From contig NZ_CP108383.1 of the NCBI RefSeq assembly GCF_035958815.1, forward strand, positions 1,302,001 to 1,366,000: a stretch of 64,000 bases of DNA. Reading direction: 5' to 3'. Source of the stretch: Nocardia sp. NBC_01327. GTDB taxonomy: Bacteria > Actinomycetota > Actinomycetes > Mycobacteriales > Mycobacteriaceae. This document shows, in pieces, positions 8,285 to 17,394 of this stretch (its first letter is position 1; every line of letters begins with the position of its first letter). The notes under the pieces are model-generated. The model was given only the letters and a program-made list of their open reading frames with translations. It made no database searches and had not been told where the DNA came from. Position numbers and translations under genes: made by a program.

Positions 8285-8944
8285 TCAGCGCGCCGGCGGC
8301 CAGCCCGTCTTCTCCAACAGCGGTGCGAGGGTGTCGGTATCGGTGACGACGGCATTGCCCTGGAAGGCGAATTCGTCCCAGGCGCGCGCCAATCCGGCCT
8401 CGTCACGACCACCGACGGCATCGCGCACCACCACCGGAACGAATCCGAGATCGGTGGAGTGCGCGACGGTCGGCGCAATGCCGATCTCCAGCGCCACGCC
8501 GGTAATGGCATACGCGCCGATGCCCAGATCGCGCAGTGTCGAGGCCAGCGGGGTGCCCTCGAAGGCCGACATGGTGGTCTTGTCGAAGACGACCTCGTCC
8601 GGCTGCGGCCGCAATTCCGGCACGAGCTGGAACCCGGGCGAATCGGGCTGCAGAATCGGATTCACCTCGTCCACCGAATCCACGCCCTGCCAGTTCATGG
8701 CCATCCGCAGCGCAAACGCGCCCATGAGCCGCTTGGGCAGGAACATGTGCCGCAGGAAGATCACCGGATACCCGCCGCGCCGGGCGGCCTCGACCACCCG
8801 CACGACCCGCTCCACCACCTGCTGCCCGTCCGGCAGCTGCCCGACCACCCCGACCTGCATGTCGTAGACGATCACCGCCAGCCGATCCGGCGCACACAGA
8901 TCCTCGAGCGTCTCCGGAATCCGCACTCCATTACCGTGTCGCAT
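8285..8944 (-). CDS. Isochorismatase-like hydrolase family protein without the catalytic cysteine
   Basis: 219 residues; ATG at 8944 with GGAGAG four bases upstream. The fold is that of cysteine hydrolases: Asp28 in VIVYDMQVGV and Lys122 in FDKTTMSAF are two members of the Asp-Lys-Cys triad. The third motif, usually G-V-x-T-x-x-C, reads TGVALEIGIAPTV, with Gly155 where cysteine belongs. The protein may therefore be a non-hydrolytic member or use another residue. Substrate unknown. It may form an operon with the membrane protein starting at 9648, 50 bp upstream. Confidence 0.8.
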   Translation of the reverse strand: MRHGNGVRIPETLEDLCAPDRLAVIVYDMQVGVVGQLPDGQQVVERVVRVVEAARRGGYPVIFLRHMFLPKRLMGAFALRMAMNWQGVDSVDEVNPILQPDSPGFQLVPELRPQPDEVVFDKTTMSAFEGTPLASTLRDLGIGAYAITGVALEIGIAPTVAHSTDLGFVPVVVRDAVGGRDEAGLARAWDEFAFQGNAVVTDTDTLAPLLEKTGWPPAR

Positions 8945-8994
8945 CGCTCTCCGTTATCGGTAGCTCCCACAACAGCTTTCGAAAATCCACAGTA

Positions 8995-9648
8995 CTAGGG
9001 AGTTGCCACCGGGAGGGGAGTCGCAGTCGTGCCGTGGTCGGCCTCGTCCCCGTGCGCTTGCTGGAAGCCGGGCAGGAACCGATCGGCGACGGGGATGAGC
9101 AGATGGATGAGGGGCCCGATCCCGAAGGCGTAGACCAGGGTTCCGATGCCGACGCTGCCGCCCAGTACCCAGCCGATCGCCAGTACGGTGACTTCGAGAC
9201 AGGTCCGAACAATCCAGACCGGCCGACCGGTCCGCCGAACCAGTCCAGTCATCAGTCCATCACGCGGTCCCGGCCCCATCCCCGCGCCGATATAGAGCAC
9301 GGTGGCTATCGCATTCAATACCACCGCCGCACCCATGGCCACGACCCGCAACCAGAGCCCGTCCAGGTGCGGAAGCGCCCGCAGCCCGACATCGACGGAC
9401 ACCCCGATCACCACGACATTGCTGATGGTCCCCAACCCCGGCATCTGCCGTAAAGGTATCCAGGCCAGCAACACCACGGCCCCGGTAATGGCAACGATGG
9501 TCCCGAAACTCAGCGACACATGCCCCGCCACCCCCTGATGAAAAACATCCCAGGGATCCAACCCCAGCGCCGCCCGCAGCATGACCGCCATAGACAAGCC
9601 GTACAACCACAACCCGACATAGAGGGCAACCAGCCGACGCAACAACAT
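8995..9648 (-). CDS. YczE/YitT-type integral membrane protein
   Basis: 217 residues with five to six hydrophobic helices beginning at LVALYVGLWLYGLSMAVML. The motifs GLDPWDVFHQG, SFGTIVAITGAVVLL and GAGMGPGPRDGLMTG are typical of the YczE/YyaS family of small membrane proteins. The C-terminal tail (QQAHGDEADHGTTATPL) is polar. The transported substrate, if any, is unknown. It reads into the isochorismatase-like gene 50 bp downstream. Confidence 0.8.
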   Translation of the reverse strand: MLLRRLVALYVGLWLYGLSMAVMLRAALGLDPWDVFHQGVAGHVSLSFGTIVAITGAVVLLAWIPLRQMPGLGTISNVVVIGVSVDVGLRALPHLDGLWLRVVAMGAAVVLNAIATVLYIGAGMGPGPRDGLMTGLVRRTGRPVWIVRTCLEVTVLAIGWVLGGSVGIGTLVYAFGIGPLIHLLIPVADRFLPGFQQAHGDEADHGTTATPLPVATP

Positions 9649-10240
9649 GCGCCAATCATCCCGACAGCTGGCCTTTTAAAACAGATCCACTTCCCAGTTA
9701 CTGGCCTGTATCCGAATCGACTTCGCACGCCCAGCACCGCCCACCCTGGCACGAGGCGACGCGAATGCGCGCTCTGGCCGCTGCCCTATCAGCACGCCGT
9801 GGAGCGAGTGCTCGAGACCGAGCCGGAGAGGGGTGCTGCCCTATCGGTCCACAGGTCGCGACAGATTCGTCGGCTGCTCGAGGTGTGGCGTGCGAACCTG
9901 TCTGCCGTGATCGACACCCGCCGTCATTGTCGGCGCGGCTTGTGCCCCCGCCGCGCAGCTTTGGGGGTGCCGCGCAGCGTTGCGGGTGCCGCGCAGCCTT
10001 GCCGGTGGCTCTGCGGAGAGGGTGCTGGTGAGGGCGGCGAGGCAGCGCTGGCGTTGTGCTGGTACAGATGTTGCTGGTGGGGTGTTGTTGCGGCGTGGCT
10101 TCTTTCGGGCGCGCGGGAAGCCGCTGACCTGGGGGTATGGTCGCAGTAATTGTGGTTCTCCGATGCGCTGGAGCTGTCGGTCGGCGCGGTGCGAGTCCGT
10201 CGGGACTGGGGCGTCGGGGTATTCGACGCTGGAGGCGGGT
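9649..10240 (+). other. 592-bp stretch without a convincing gene
   Basis: This separates the YczE-type gene from the lipase. Frames that are open here have unlikely composition (Arg/Pro/His-rich) and no family signal. It contains a short tandem repeat around 9962-9999 and would hold the promoters of both flanking genes, although no clear -35/-10 pair was seen. Confidence 0.5.
9962..9999 (+). repeat. 19-bp tandem repeat, two copies
   Basis: Two adjacent near-identical units share GGGTGCCGCGCAGC followed by GTTGC and CTTGC; weaker related sequence flanks them on both sides. It lies in the untranslated region about 240 bp upstream of the lipase start. It may be simple slippage or a binding-site array. 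Confidence 0.5.
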
Positions 10241-11560
10241 ATGCGGGGGAATGGCTCGGCGGGGTTCGGACGATTCGTGAGCGGGAGCGGTGGTGCGGGG
10301 TGGGGCCGGTCGGCGGTGACGGGGTTCGGGCGATTCGTGCGGCGGGGCGCGGTGCGCTGGCGGGCAGTGGTCGTCGGGATTGTTGTGGTGCTGGCCGGGG
10401 TTGTGGTTGCGCCGGTGGCCTCGGGGGATGTGCCGTTTCCGGAGGATGATCCGTTTTATGCCGCGCCGGCGTCGGTGGGATCCTTTCCCGATGGGGCGGT
10501 GCTGAATTCGCGGCCGATCTCGGCGTGGGGATTGCCGCTGCCTGTCGCGGGGTGGCAATTGCAGTTCCGGAGTACGGATTCGGCGGGGGCGGCCATTGCG
10601 GACGTGGCCACGGTGCTCACGCCGATGATGCCGTGGCTCGGGTCGGGTGGGCGGCCGCTGCTGTCGTATCAGGTGGCGGAGGACAGTCTCGGGACCCGGT
10701 GCGCGCCGTCGTTCGCGCTCGGGGGCGGGCGGGATCAGTCGATCATCAATACGGCGCTGGACATTCCGTTCCTCACCGCCATGCTGCTGCGGGGCTGGGC
10801 TGTTGTGGTCACCGATTACGAGGGGCCGCAGTCACGGTTCTTCGACGGGGTGAACTCCGGCCGAGGCGTGCTGGACGGTGTGCGCGCCGCCAAATCGTTT
10901 GCACCGGCCGGGATTACCGAGAGCAGCCCGATCGGCGCCTGGGGATACTCGGGTGGGGCCTTCGCCACGCTGTGGGCCATGCAGCAGCGGGCGGCCTATG
11001 CGCCGGAGCTGTCGTTCGCGGGCGTGGCCTCCGGTGGTGTGCCCGCCGGTATCGCGGATATCGCCCGCCGGGTCGACGGTCAGACGCAGGCCGGTCTGGC
11101 TGTCCTCATGCTGGTTGCGTTCGCGCGCAACGATATCGGATCGGGATTGCTATCGGATCTGAATGATCGCGGCCGCGATCTCGTCGCGCAGGAGTCCACG
11201 GCCTGTGGTGCGGATCTGGTGCTGCGGCACGTGAATCAGCAGCTGGATGAATACTCCGATACGCCGAACCTGCTGTGGCATCCGCGGTTCGTGGCCGCCA
11301 CGCAGCGCCAGGAGCTCGGCGCGAGCGCGCCCGATGTACCGCTGTACATGTATCACAGCACCGCCGACGACGTGATTCCCGTCGCGGGCTTCTCCGCACT
11401 GGTGGATCGCTATTGCGCACTGGGAGCGGACATTACGGCCGTGCACTCCGCCATCCCGGGCCACAATCCCGCCGCCGCGGTGGAGTCCCTCGGTGCGATG
11501 AACTTCCTCGCCGACCGCTTCGCCGGACAGCCGGTGACCCCGGGCTGCACGGTGCGCTGA
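10241..11560 (+). CDS. Secretory lipase (LIP family), exported
   Basis: 439 residues from the ATG at 10241, with GGAGG five bases upstream; the frame is open further upstream but without a ribosome binding site. An unusually long basic and glycine-rich N-region containing GFGRFV twice precedes the hydrophobic signal core (VVVGIVVVLAGVVVAPVASG). The mature start PFPEDDPFYAAP is typical of secretory lipases. The nucleophile lies in WGYSGGAFA (Ser237), with likely acid Asp in YHSTADDVIP and His in IPGHNPAA. It should hydrolyse triacylglycerols or other esters outside the cell. A relative is encoded at 40614-42011. The gene converges on glycine-zipper paralog 2 across a hairpin. Confidence 0.88.
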   Translation: MRGNGSAGFGRFVSGSGGAGWGRSAVTGFGRFVRRGAVRWRAVVVGIVVVLAGVVVAPVASGDVPFPEDDPFYAAPASVGSFPDGAVLNSRPISAWGLPLPVAGWQLQFRSTDSAGAAIADVATVLTPMMPWLGSGGRPLLSYQVAEDSLGTRCAPSFALGGGRDQSIINTALDIPFLTAMLLRGWAVVVTDYEGPQSRFFDGVNSGRGVLDGVRAAKSFAPAGITESSPIGAWGYSGGAFATLWAMQQRAAYAPELSFAGVASGGVPAGIADIARRVDGQTQAGLAVLMLVAFARNDIGSGLLSDLNDRGRDLVAQESTACGADLVLRHVNQQLDEYSDTPNLLWHPRFVAATQRQELGASAPDVPLYMYHSTADDVIPVAGFSALVDRYCALGADITAVHSAIPGHNPAAAVESLGAMNFLADRFAGQPVTPGCTVR

Positions 11561-11567
11561 ACCGGTC

Positions 11568-11595
11568 GGGGCGCACACCGGAAGGTGCGCGCCCC
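11568..11595. terminator. Bidirectional terminator between convergent genes
   Basis: GGGGCGCACACC (11568-11579) pairs with GGTGCGCGCCCC (11584-11595) with one mismatch around a GGAA tetraloop. It begins 7 nt after the lipase stop and lies 21 bp before the end of the opposing gene. Confidence 0.75.
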
Positions 11596-11616
11596 AACAG
11601 AATTCGGTACCTACGA

Positions 11617-12258
11617 CTAGTTGACGGTGCTGTCGTTGTACTTGGTGGTGCCGGGAGCTGCCACGAGCGTGTTGACGAGGTCGATTCCGGCGATGAGCAG
11701 CGCGGGGCCGCCGACCACCAGGGTGCCGATAATGCCGCCGACCGCGGCGCCGGCGATAACGCTGGCGATGACGGTCGGCCCGGCGACAATTCCGGACAGG
11801 CCGACCAGTGCGCCGAGCGCGGTGCCGATGAGGCCGCCGATGGCGGTGGCAATGCCGAACTGGCTACTGAAAGTCTGCATGGCCAGCAGGTTTTCGGAAG
11901 GAGACGCCACCGGCTTGACCGCCACCGGGTACGCCGCGGCGACATCCTTGACCGCAGTGAGCGACAGCGTGTGGGAATCGTCGGCGAGCGAGCTCGTCAG
12001 CGGATACGCGGTCCCGTTGTCCTCGAAGGACAGCGGCAGGCTCACCAAAGTGTTACCCGCGGTGTCCTTGATGTTCACCGCGGAGCCGGTCACTTCGAAC
12101 CGGCCATTCGTTAGAGTGGTCACCACGGTGTTGCCGACCAGGTTCGCCTGGTATCCGATATCGGGAACAGCGGAATCGGCATGTGCGACACCGGCTCCCG
12201 CGATGGCGACCGCAACTGCGATAGGCGCGGCAACTGCGGTGATCTTGCGCAGCATCAT
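11617..12258 (-). CDS. Secreted glycine-zipper protein, paralog 2
   Basis: 213 residues from the ATG at 12258, placed by GGAAAG just upstream; the longer frame to 12270 lacks support. It begins with a signal peptide (MMLRKITAVAAPIAVAVAIA, cleavage near AHAD). The beta-rich middle (IGYQANLVGNTVVTTLTNGR, then FEVTGSAVNIKDTAGNTLVSLPLSF) aligns with IHYTANVVDHSVVLRTDAGR of paralog 1 and IHYDVVRSDTDQTVTTTLTG of paralog 3. The C-terminal part is a glycine-rich hydrophobic zipper (FGIATAIGGLIGTALGALVG and on). Function unknown; export and membrane association are inferred. It converges on the lipase gene and lies downstream of the ECF operon on the same strand with its own 170-bp leader. Confidence 0.8.
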   Translation of the reverse strand: MMLRKITAVAAPIAVAVAIAGAGVAHADSAVPDIGYQANLVGNTVVTTLTNGRFEVTGSAVNIKDTAGNTLVSLPLSFEDNGTAYPLTSSLADDSHTLSLTAVKDVAAAYPVAVKPVASPSENLLAMQTFSSQFGIATAIGGLIGTALGALVGLSGIVAGPTVIASVIAGAAVGGIIGTLVVGGPALLIAGIDLVNTLVAAPGTTKYNDSTVN

Positions 12259-12431
12259 TTGGCTTTCCAACTTTCATCAGGTCCTACGGGGCAAACCCGT
12301 GCTCAACACGATCAATTCCCTTCCATCCGGAAATGTGTTGAGCCCCCACGCGTTTGCAACTACCCCTTTGCTAGGGATTACGTTAGCGCGCCCCGCCGAC
12401 AGGTCGAACCATTTTTGCCACCTGTGTCAGA

Positions 12432-13193
12432 TCAGAGCAGTATTTCGACCACGATTCCGGCCGCGCAGAGCAGTACCAGCAACAGCAGTGCTACCGCATC
12501 CGAGCGCCCCGGTGAGCTGGGCCGGGCAGTCAGTTCGCCGGTGCCGCCGCGGGTGGTGATGGCCTCGCCGAGCTCGCCCGCGCGCCGGCTGGAGACGGCC
12601 ATACTCGCGGTCAGAATATCCACGAACGGGTTCTCCGACGCCCGGTGCACCAGCGAATCCTTGGGCCGCAGCTTGCGGGCCGCGCGCAGAATCCGCAGCT
12701 CCTCGAGCAGCAGCGGCAGCCCGCGCAGGGTCAGCGCGACCACCACGGCCCACTCGTCCACGGGCAGGCGGTGTGTGACGCCCCGGCGGGTCCAGCCCAG
12801 CCGCCGCAGCGGTGCGCCGAGCTTGGCCAGCGCGGGCGCGATCTCGCCCATGGGCGTGGTCCAGGCGACCAGGAACGACGCGCCCAGCAGCAGGAATCCG
12901 AAGAGGATGATCTGTGCGTAGCGCAGCACCGCGTCCAGGCCGACCGGTGCGTTGATGCCCGCCCCGATCAGAATGCCGACCCAGATCCACCACGGGAACC
13001 GCGGCAGTGTGCCGAGCGGTAACCGGGCCAGGAACCACACCGCGATCAGAAAGACCGCACTGACCGCCAGCAGCCCCCACGACGGCGTGAACATGAGCAG
13101 CACGCTGAAGACGAAGACGCCGACGATCTTGGTGCCGGCCCAGAGCCGGTGCACCGGACTGTCGACGGGAACCTCGCGGAGAATGACGCTCAT
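12432..13193 (-). CDS. ECF transporter transmembrane subunit, EcfT-type
   Basis: 253 residues. The ATG at 13193 overlaps the stop of the upstream ATPase gene (ATGA), indicating coupled translation. Membrane helices occupy about 25-130 and the C-terminus (AVALLLLVLLCAAGIVVEIL). The coupling motif region (LRGLPLLLEELRILRAARKLR, then SSRRAGELGEAITTRGGTG) carries the conserved Ala-Arg-x and RAxELGEAI-type signatures of CbiQ/EcfT proteins, which contact the ATPases. The arrangement matches M. tuberculosis Rv2325c with Rv2326c. Substrate unknown. Confidence 0.9.
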   Translation of the reverse strand: MSVILREVPVDSPVHRLWAGTKIVGVFVFSVLLMFTPSWGLLAVSAVFLIAVWFLARLPLGTLPRFPWWIWVGILIGAGINAPVGLDAVLRYAQIILFGFLLLGASFLVAWTTPMGEIAPALAKLGAPLRRLGWTRRGVTHRLPVDEWAVVVALTLRGLPLLLEELRILRAARKLRPKDSLVHRASENPFVDILTASMAVSSRRAGELGEAITTRGGTGELTARPSSPGRSDAVALLLLVLLCAAGIVVEILL

Positions 13194-15295
13194 CGGAGGC
13201 CTCCGGTGAAATCGTGCGCCGGGGCGGCGGCGGAATGGGTTGCGGCGGCCTCGTTGTCGACCAGATGTCCGTCGCGCAGGTGCACGATGCGGTCGCAGAC
13301 CACCGCCATATCGGCGACATCGTGTGAGATGACGATCAGGGTCAGCCCGGAATCCCGCAGTCGCGCAAGCAGTTCCACCACTCCCGCCCGGCCCTCCGGA
13401 TCGAGTCCGGCCAGCGGTTCGTCGAGCACCACCACCGCCGGGCGGCTCGCGACAATGGCGGCCAGCACCACCCGCTTGGCCTGCCCGCCACTGAGCGATT
13501 CGATGGAACGCGAGGCCAGCGCCCGATCCAGGCCCACCGCGTCGAGGGCGCGGGCCACGGCGGCGGTGCCGCGACCACCCCAGTCCTCGATTTCGCCGCC
13601 CACGGTCTGGCGCTGCAATTGCAGCCGGGAATGCTGAAATGCCAACTGCACGGCCCCGATTCGCTTGTGCGAGGCCCGGGTGCCGGTGAATTCGCGCAGC
13701 TCGCAACTGCCGCCGCTGGGAACGGTCAGCCCGGCCATGATCCACGCCAGCGTGGATTTGCCGGATCCGTTGCCGCCCACGACGAGCAGTGCCTCACCGC
13801 GCCGCACCGACAGGTCGATGCCGTGCAGGGCGGGCGCCTCCCAGGGCGTGCCGTGGTTGTAGGTGTGCCGCACATCGCGCAGTTCGAGGACGGTATCGCC
13901 CATGGGACGCTGCCGCCGATCGCGCACCGGCCGGGGCCACGCGGGCAGATGGTCGACCGAGCGCCCGCGCTCCAGATGCACCACCCGATCCGCGGCCGCC
14001 GCATCGGCCTCGTGATGGGTGACCAGCACGACCGCCATGGGGTGCCGGCGCGGCAGTTCGGCGAGCAGTGCGACCAGATCGCGCCGCCCCTCCGGATCGA
14101 TCATGGAGGTGGCCTCGTCGGCCAGCAGCAGGGTGGGTTTGCGAGCGAGCGCGGCGGCGACGGCGAGCCGCTGCTGCTGTCCGCCGGAGAGCGTGGCGGT
14201 TTCGCGCCTGCCCATACCCGTCAGTCCGACTTCGCCGAGCAGCCCGTCGATATCGACCTGCGCGGCCAGTTCGGTGGGCAGCCCCCACACCACGTCGTCC
14301 TCGACGAGCACGCCGAGCGTCTGACTTTCCGGGCGCTGCAACACCATTGCGGTGCCGCCGGTGACGCCGAGTCCGGCCGATCCGGGCCGGGTGACGGTAC
14401 CGCCGGTCGGCGGCCGCCCCGCGAGAATCCTGGTGAGCGTGGACTTTCCGGACCCGTTGTGCCCGACGATCGCCACGAATTCGCCCACCTGCACGGTCAG
14501 ATCGATGCCGGACAGCGCATCGGTATGCGCGTCGGGATAACGAAAGGCGACCTGCCGCAAGGTGATCGGCAAGGGCGCGACGGGCCGGTCGTCGGCGGGC
14601 GCATCGAGCAGATCATCACGACCGGGCAGCCACGCCAGCCGATCGAGCACCGATCCGAGGACGAACCAGGACACGATGCCGGTGACGACCATGCCCGCGA
14701 CGATGCCGCCGCCGATCCAGGCCCACCACCAGTGCAGGAACGCTTCGGTGTATCCGGCGATATGCCGCCCGAGCGGTTCGAGCAGCGCCTGCCGTGCCGC
14801 GAGGTTCTGCAGACCCTTGGCGCTGTTGCGAATATTGTCGAACAGCAGATGCCGTGTTCCCGCGAGCACCAGCAGCAGTCCGACGGAGAACGCGGCGAAC
14901 GCCAGCCCGGCCAGCGCGGACAATCCGAGCACCGCGGGCAGTCCGCCGCGGCGGCGCTTGACGATCCCGATAATGCCGCCGATCACCGCCACGCCGATCA
15001 GATTGGTGGCAGGCGCGAATCCCGCCGCCACGAACGTCACCAGCGTTCCGGCCACGGTCGCCGTGAACACCGCGCGCAGTCGATGCCGGTGTGCGAGCAG
15101 TCCGATGGGCACCGCGGCCACCAATTGCAGCGCCGCCGCGAAGGGCACCAGCGACCCGACGGTCACCAGCCCGACGGTCGCCCCGCCGAGCACCGCCCCG
15201 GTCGCGAGTTCGATGGGCCGAAGTGGGCCGTGCGCAAGAACGGACCCGCGCTGCCGGTCCGGCATGGCATTACGAGTCTGGGACGAATCGGTCAC
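13190..15295 (-). CDS. ECF-type transporter: substrate-binding membrane domain fused to two ABC ATPases
   Basis: 701 residues, GTG start at 15295, no strong ribosome binding site. Residues 1-220 are a six-helix membrane region resembling an S component. Two ATPase domains follow: Walker A GHNGSGKST near 280 with signature LSGGQQQRLA, and Walker A GGNGSGKST near 505 with signature LSGGQAKRVV. S, A1 and A2 in one chain plus a separate EcfT reproduces the Rv2326c/Rv2325c architecture. Such transporters import vitamins or metal ions; the substrate cannot be read from the sequence. A perfect 8+8 inverted repeat 76 bp upstream is a candidate operator. Confidence 0.92.
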   Translation of the reverse strand: MTDSSQTRNAMPDRQRGSVLAHGPLRPIELATGAVLGGATVGLVTVGSLVPFAAALQLVAAVPIGLLAHRHRLRAVFTATVAGTLVTFVAAGFAPATNLIGVAVIGGIIGIVKRRRGGLPAVLGLSALAGLAFAAFSVGLLLVLAGTRHLLFDNIRNSAKGLQNLAARQALLEPLGRHIAGYTEAFLHWWWAWIGGGIVAGMVVTGIVSWFVLGSVLDRLAWLPGRDDLLDAPADDRPVAPLPITLRQVAFRYPDAHTDALSGIDLTVQVGEFVAIVGHNGSGKSTLTRILAGRPPTGGTVTRPGSAGLGVTGGTAMVLQRPESQTLGVLVEDDVVWGLPTELAAQVDIDGLLGEVGLTGMGRRETATLSGGQQQRLAVAAALARKPTLLLADEATSMIDPEGRRDLVALLAELPRRHPMAVVLVTHHEADAAAADRVVHLERGRSVDHLPAWPRPVRDRRQRPMGDTVLELRDVRHTYNHGTPWEAPALHGIDLSVRRGEALLVVGGNGSGKSTLAWIMAGLTVPSGGSCELREFTGTRASHKRIGAVQLAFQHSRLQLQRQTVGGEIEDWGGRGTAAVARALDAVGLDRALASRSIESLSGGQAKRVVLAAIVASRPAVVVLDEPLAGLDPEGRAGVVELLARLRDSGLTLIVISHDVADMAVVCDRIVHLRDGHLVDNEAAATHSAAAPAHDFTGGLR

Positions 15296-15370
15296 GCTAA
15301 CCAGTCTGCCGTGTCCCAGCGTGTCCCCAGGTAGACCTCACTACATTCACACAAGTTCGACAGGTTCTAC

Positions 15371-15394
15371 ATACATGCGCAACTATGCATGTAT
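15371..15394. promoter_or_regulatory. Inverted repeat upstream of the ECF transporter operon
   Basis: ATACATGC (15371-15378) and GCATGTAT (15387-15394) are perfect inverted copies separated by 8 nt. The site lies 76 bp upstream of the transporter start and between it and the end of the next gene. It could bind a dimeric regulator or form an RNA hairpin in the leader. Confidence 0.5.
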
Positions 15395-15432
15395 TGGATT
15401 GCGGCAGTTCGCCGCAATGTGCGCGGCCGGTC

Positions 15433-15816
15433 CTACTGCGCCGGATCCTTCGATACGACCTTGACCAGGTGCCAGGTGAAAGACGGGGCGTCGGCGGGCG
15501 GGTTGGGCCAGGGGCGCTGTTCGATGCGCAGCCGGTAGTGGAAGCCGGGCTGGTAATCGAAGCCCGAGATCCCGGTGTAGTGGAGTTCCCAGGGGCCGTT
15601 GGGGGTGCGGCTGACCTGGAGGCAGGTTTGAGGGGCGATGCCGCTGCACGGGACGGGCTGATCGGCCACGTAGAGGTCGAATTGTTCGGTGCCGGGGTCC
15701 GTGGTGGTCGCGGCCGAGGAGGTCGCGGGCCGGTCGGGATTATCGGAGCCGCAGGCGGTGAGGGGCAGGACTGCCAGTAGTGCGAGCAGCGCTGAGAGCG
15801 GTAGGCGAGTGCGCAT
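15433..15816 (-). CDS. DUF4377-type lipoprotein
   Basis: 127 residues with a lipoprotein signal ending in the lipobox LTAC (Cys22). After a Ser/Thr/Pro linker, the domain VADQPVPCSGIAPQTCLQVS followed by WELHYTGISGFDYQPGFHYR is the DUF4377 pattern (two cysteines, W-x6-I-x-GF-x-Y-x-PG). In other bacteria the domain occurs in META/heat-shock-like envelope proteins. It would be anchored on the outer face of the membrane. No operon partner is clear; the next gene upstream starts at 17301. Confidence 0.8.
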   Translation of the reverse strand: MRTRLPLSALLALLAVLPLTACGSDNPDRPATSSAATTTDPGTEQFDLYVADQPVPCSGIAPQTCLQVSRTPNGPWELHYTGISGFDYQPGFHYRLRIEQRPWPNPPADAPSFTWHLVKVVSKDPAQ

Positions 15817-15852
15817 GGCGTGAATATGCCACAGGTTTGCTGTGGGCCGGGT

Positions 15853-17301
15853 TCATGCCGAGGTGAGTCGGTAGTCAGCGCGCCGGACCTTGCGGGTGCG
15901 GCGGCGGTAGCTGCGGGTGGTGCCGGGCCAATTATTGGTGATGCGACCGGATTTCGTGCGATACCAGCTGGTGCAGAAGTTCCACGGGGTGCGGGCGAGT
16001 CGCTGCTGCAGGGCGGTGTTGTACTCGCGCTCGGTCTCTGGCAGTACTTCCAGGCAGTGTCCGGGCTGTTCGGCCAGCAACTGCACGGCATGCCGGATAT
16101 AGCGCGCCTGCGACTCGATCATGTAGATGATCGAGCCCACACCGAGATTGGTATTCGGGCCGTAGACCATGAACATATTCGGGAAGTCCGGCACCGTGAT
16201 GCCGAGATAGGCATGCGCGCCGTCCTCCCACACATCCGCCAGAGTGCGCCCGCCGCGACCGCGAATCTTCATGGGCCACAGGAACTCCGTCCCCTTGAAC
16301 CCGGTGCCGTAGATGATCACATCGGCCGCGTGCAGCGCCCCGTCGGCCGTCCGCACCCCCTCCGGCACGATCTCGCTGATCGCCGTCGTCTCCACCGCGA
16401 CATTCGGCTGCGCCAATGCCGGGTAGTAGTCATTGGAGAACAATGCGCGCTTACACCCGATCGGATAGTCCGGCGTCAGCTCGGCCAGCAATTCCGGATC
16501 GGTGACCTGCTCCGCGAGATGCTTGCCGGCCATTCGCGCCACCGCCCGCGTGATCGCCGGATACTCCACCAGCCCCAGCGCCACGAACTCGGCGATCGCC
16601 CACCACGAGAAGCGTTCCGCCACCGGCAATCCCGGCACATGCAACAGCACCCGCTGATGAATCGGCTTGTAATCGGTATCGAATTTGGGCAGCACCCAGG
16701 CCGCCGTCCGCTGGAATACCGTCAGCTGCGCTACCTGCGGCTGGATCTCGGGAACGTACTGAATGGCACTGGCCCCGGTCCCGATGCACGCCACCCGCTT
16801 ACCGGCCAGCTCCACCCCGTGATCCCACCGCGCCGAGTGAAACGCCTCCCCGGCAAAGCTTTCGACCCCGGTGATGGCGGGCAGCGCGGGCCGCGACAAT
16901 TGCCCGACCGCGGAGATCAGCACATCCGCCGTGCGCGCATCGCCATCGGCGGTCTGCACCGTCCACTGCCCGCTGACCTCATCGAATTCCGCCTCGGTCA
17001 CCTCCGCGCCGAAGACGATCTGCTCGAACAGCCCGTGCCGCTCGGCCACCCCGCGGATATACGCGACAATGTCCTCCCGCCTCGAATACCGCTGCCGCCA
17101 CTTGGGTTTCGGCTCATAGGAGAACGAGTACAGCGGCGAAGGCACATCACACGCCGCCCCCGGATACGTATTCTCCCGCCACACCCCGCCCAGATCGGCC
17201 GCCCGCTCCAGAATGGTCACCTCCCGAAACCCATTCCGTTGCAGCTCGATAGCCATCCCGAGTCCGCCGAACCCCGCACCGATGACAATGACCGAAGGCA
17301 T
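15853..17301 (-). CDS. Baeyer-Villiger-type flavin monooxygenase
   Basis: 482 residues from the ATG at 17301 (MPSVIVIGAGFGGLGMAIEL); upstream extension runs into the divergent AraC gene. FAD-binding GAGFGG occurs at 8-13 and NADPH-binding CIGTGASAIQ near 172. The Baeyer-Villiger fingerprint FxGxxxHxxxW is complete: Phe149, Gly151, His155, Trp159 (FAGEAFHSARW). TGFKGTEFLWP and the NTNLGVGSIIYMIE region near the end are typical of the nocardial/rhodococcal members. It should oxidise ketones to esters, or related substrates, with NADPH and O2. The divergent AraC gene starts 94 bp away and probably controls it. Confidence 0.92.
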   Translation of the reverse strand: MPSVIVIGAGFGGLGMAIELQRNGFREVTILERAADLGGVWRENTYPGAACDVPSPLYSFSYEPKPKWRQRYSRREDIVAYIRGVAERHGLFEQIVFGAEVTEAEFDEVSGQWTVQTADGDARTADVLISAVGQLSRPALPAITGVESFAGEAFHSARWDHGVELAGKRVACIGTGASAIQYVPEIQPQVAQLTVFQRTAAWVLPKFDTDYKPIHQRVLLHVPGLPVAERFSWWAIAEFVALGLVEYPAITRAVARMAGKHLAEQVTDPELLAELTPDYPIGCKRALFSNDYYPALAQPNVAVETTAISEIVPEGVRTADGALHAADVIIYGTGFKGTEFLWPMKIRGRGGRTLADVWEDGAHAYLGITVPDFPNMFMVYGPNTNLGVGSIIYMIESQARYIRHAVQLLAEQPGHCLEVLPETEREYNTALQQRLARTPWNFCTSWYRTKSGRITNNWPGTTRSYRRRTRKVRRADYRLTSA

Positions 17302-17382
17302 ATGGCCCACCTCACATCGAAGACCTCTCAACTGTAAGAGCGCGCCGTCAGGTTCGTGGGCGACCGGATCGAGAATTTCGGC

Positions 17383-17394
17383 CATAATCTGGCT
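17383..17394 (+). promoter_or_regulatory. Probable -10 element of a leaderless AraC-family transcript
   Basis: CATAAT (17383-17388) lies 6 nt before the ATG at 17395. That distance would place transcription initiation at or next to the start codon, and there is no ribosome binding site. Leaderless mRNAs are common in this group. The -35 is weak. Confidence 0.45.

Noticed and set aside
9698..10558. 286-codon minus-strand frame before the lipase
   Set aside because: Almost entirely Arg, Pro, His and Thr; crosses the lipase start and signal peptide.
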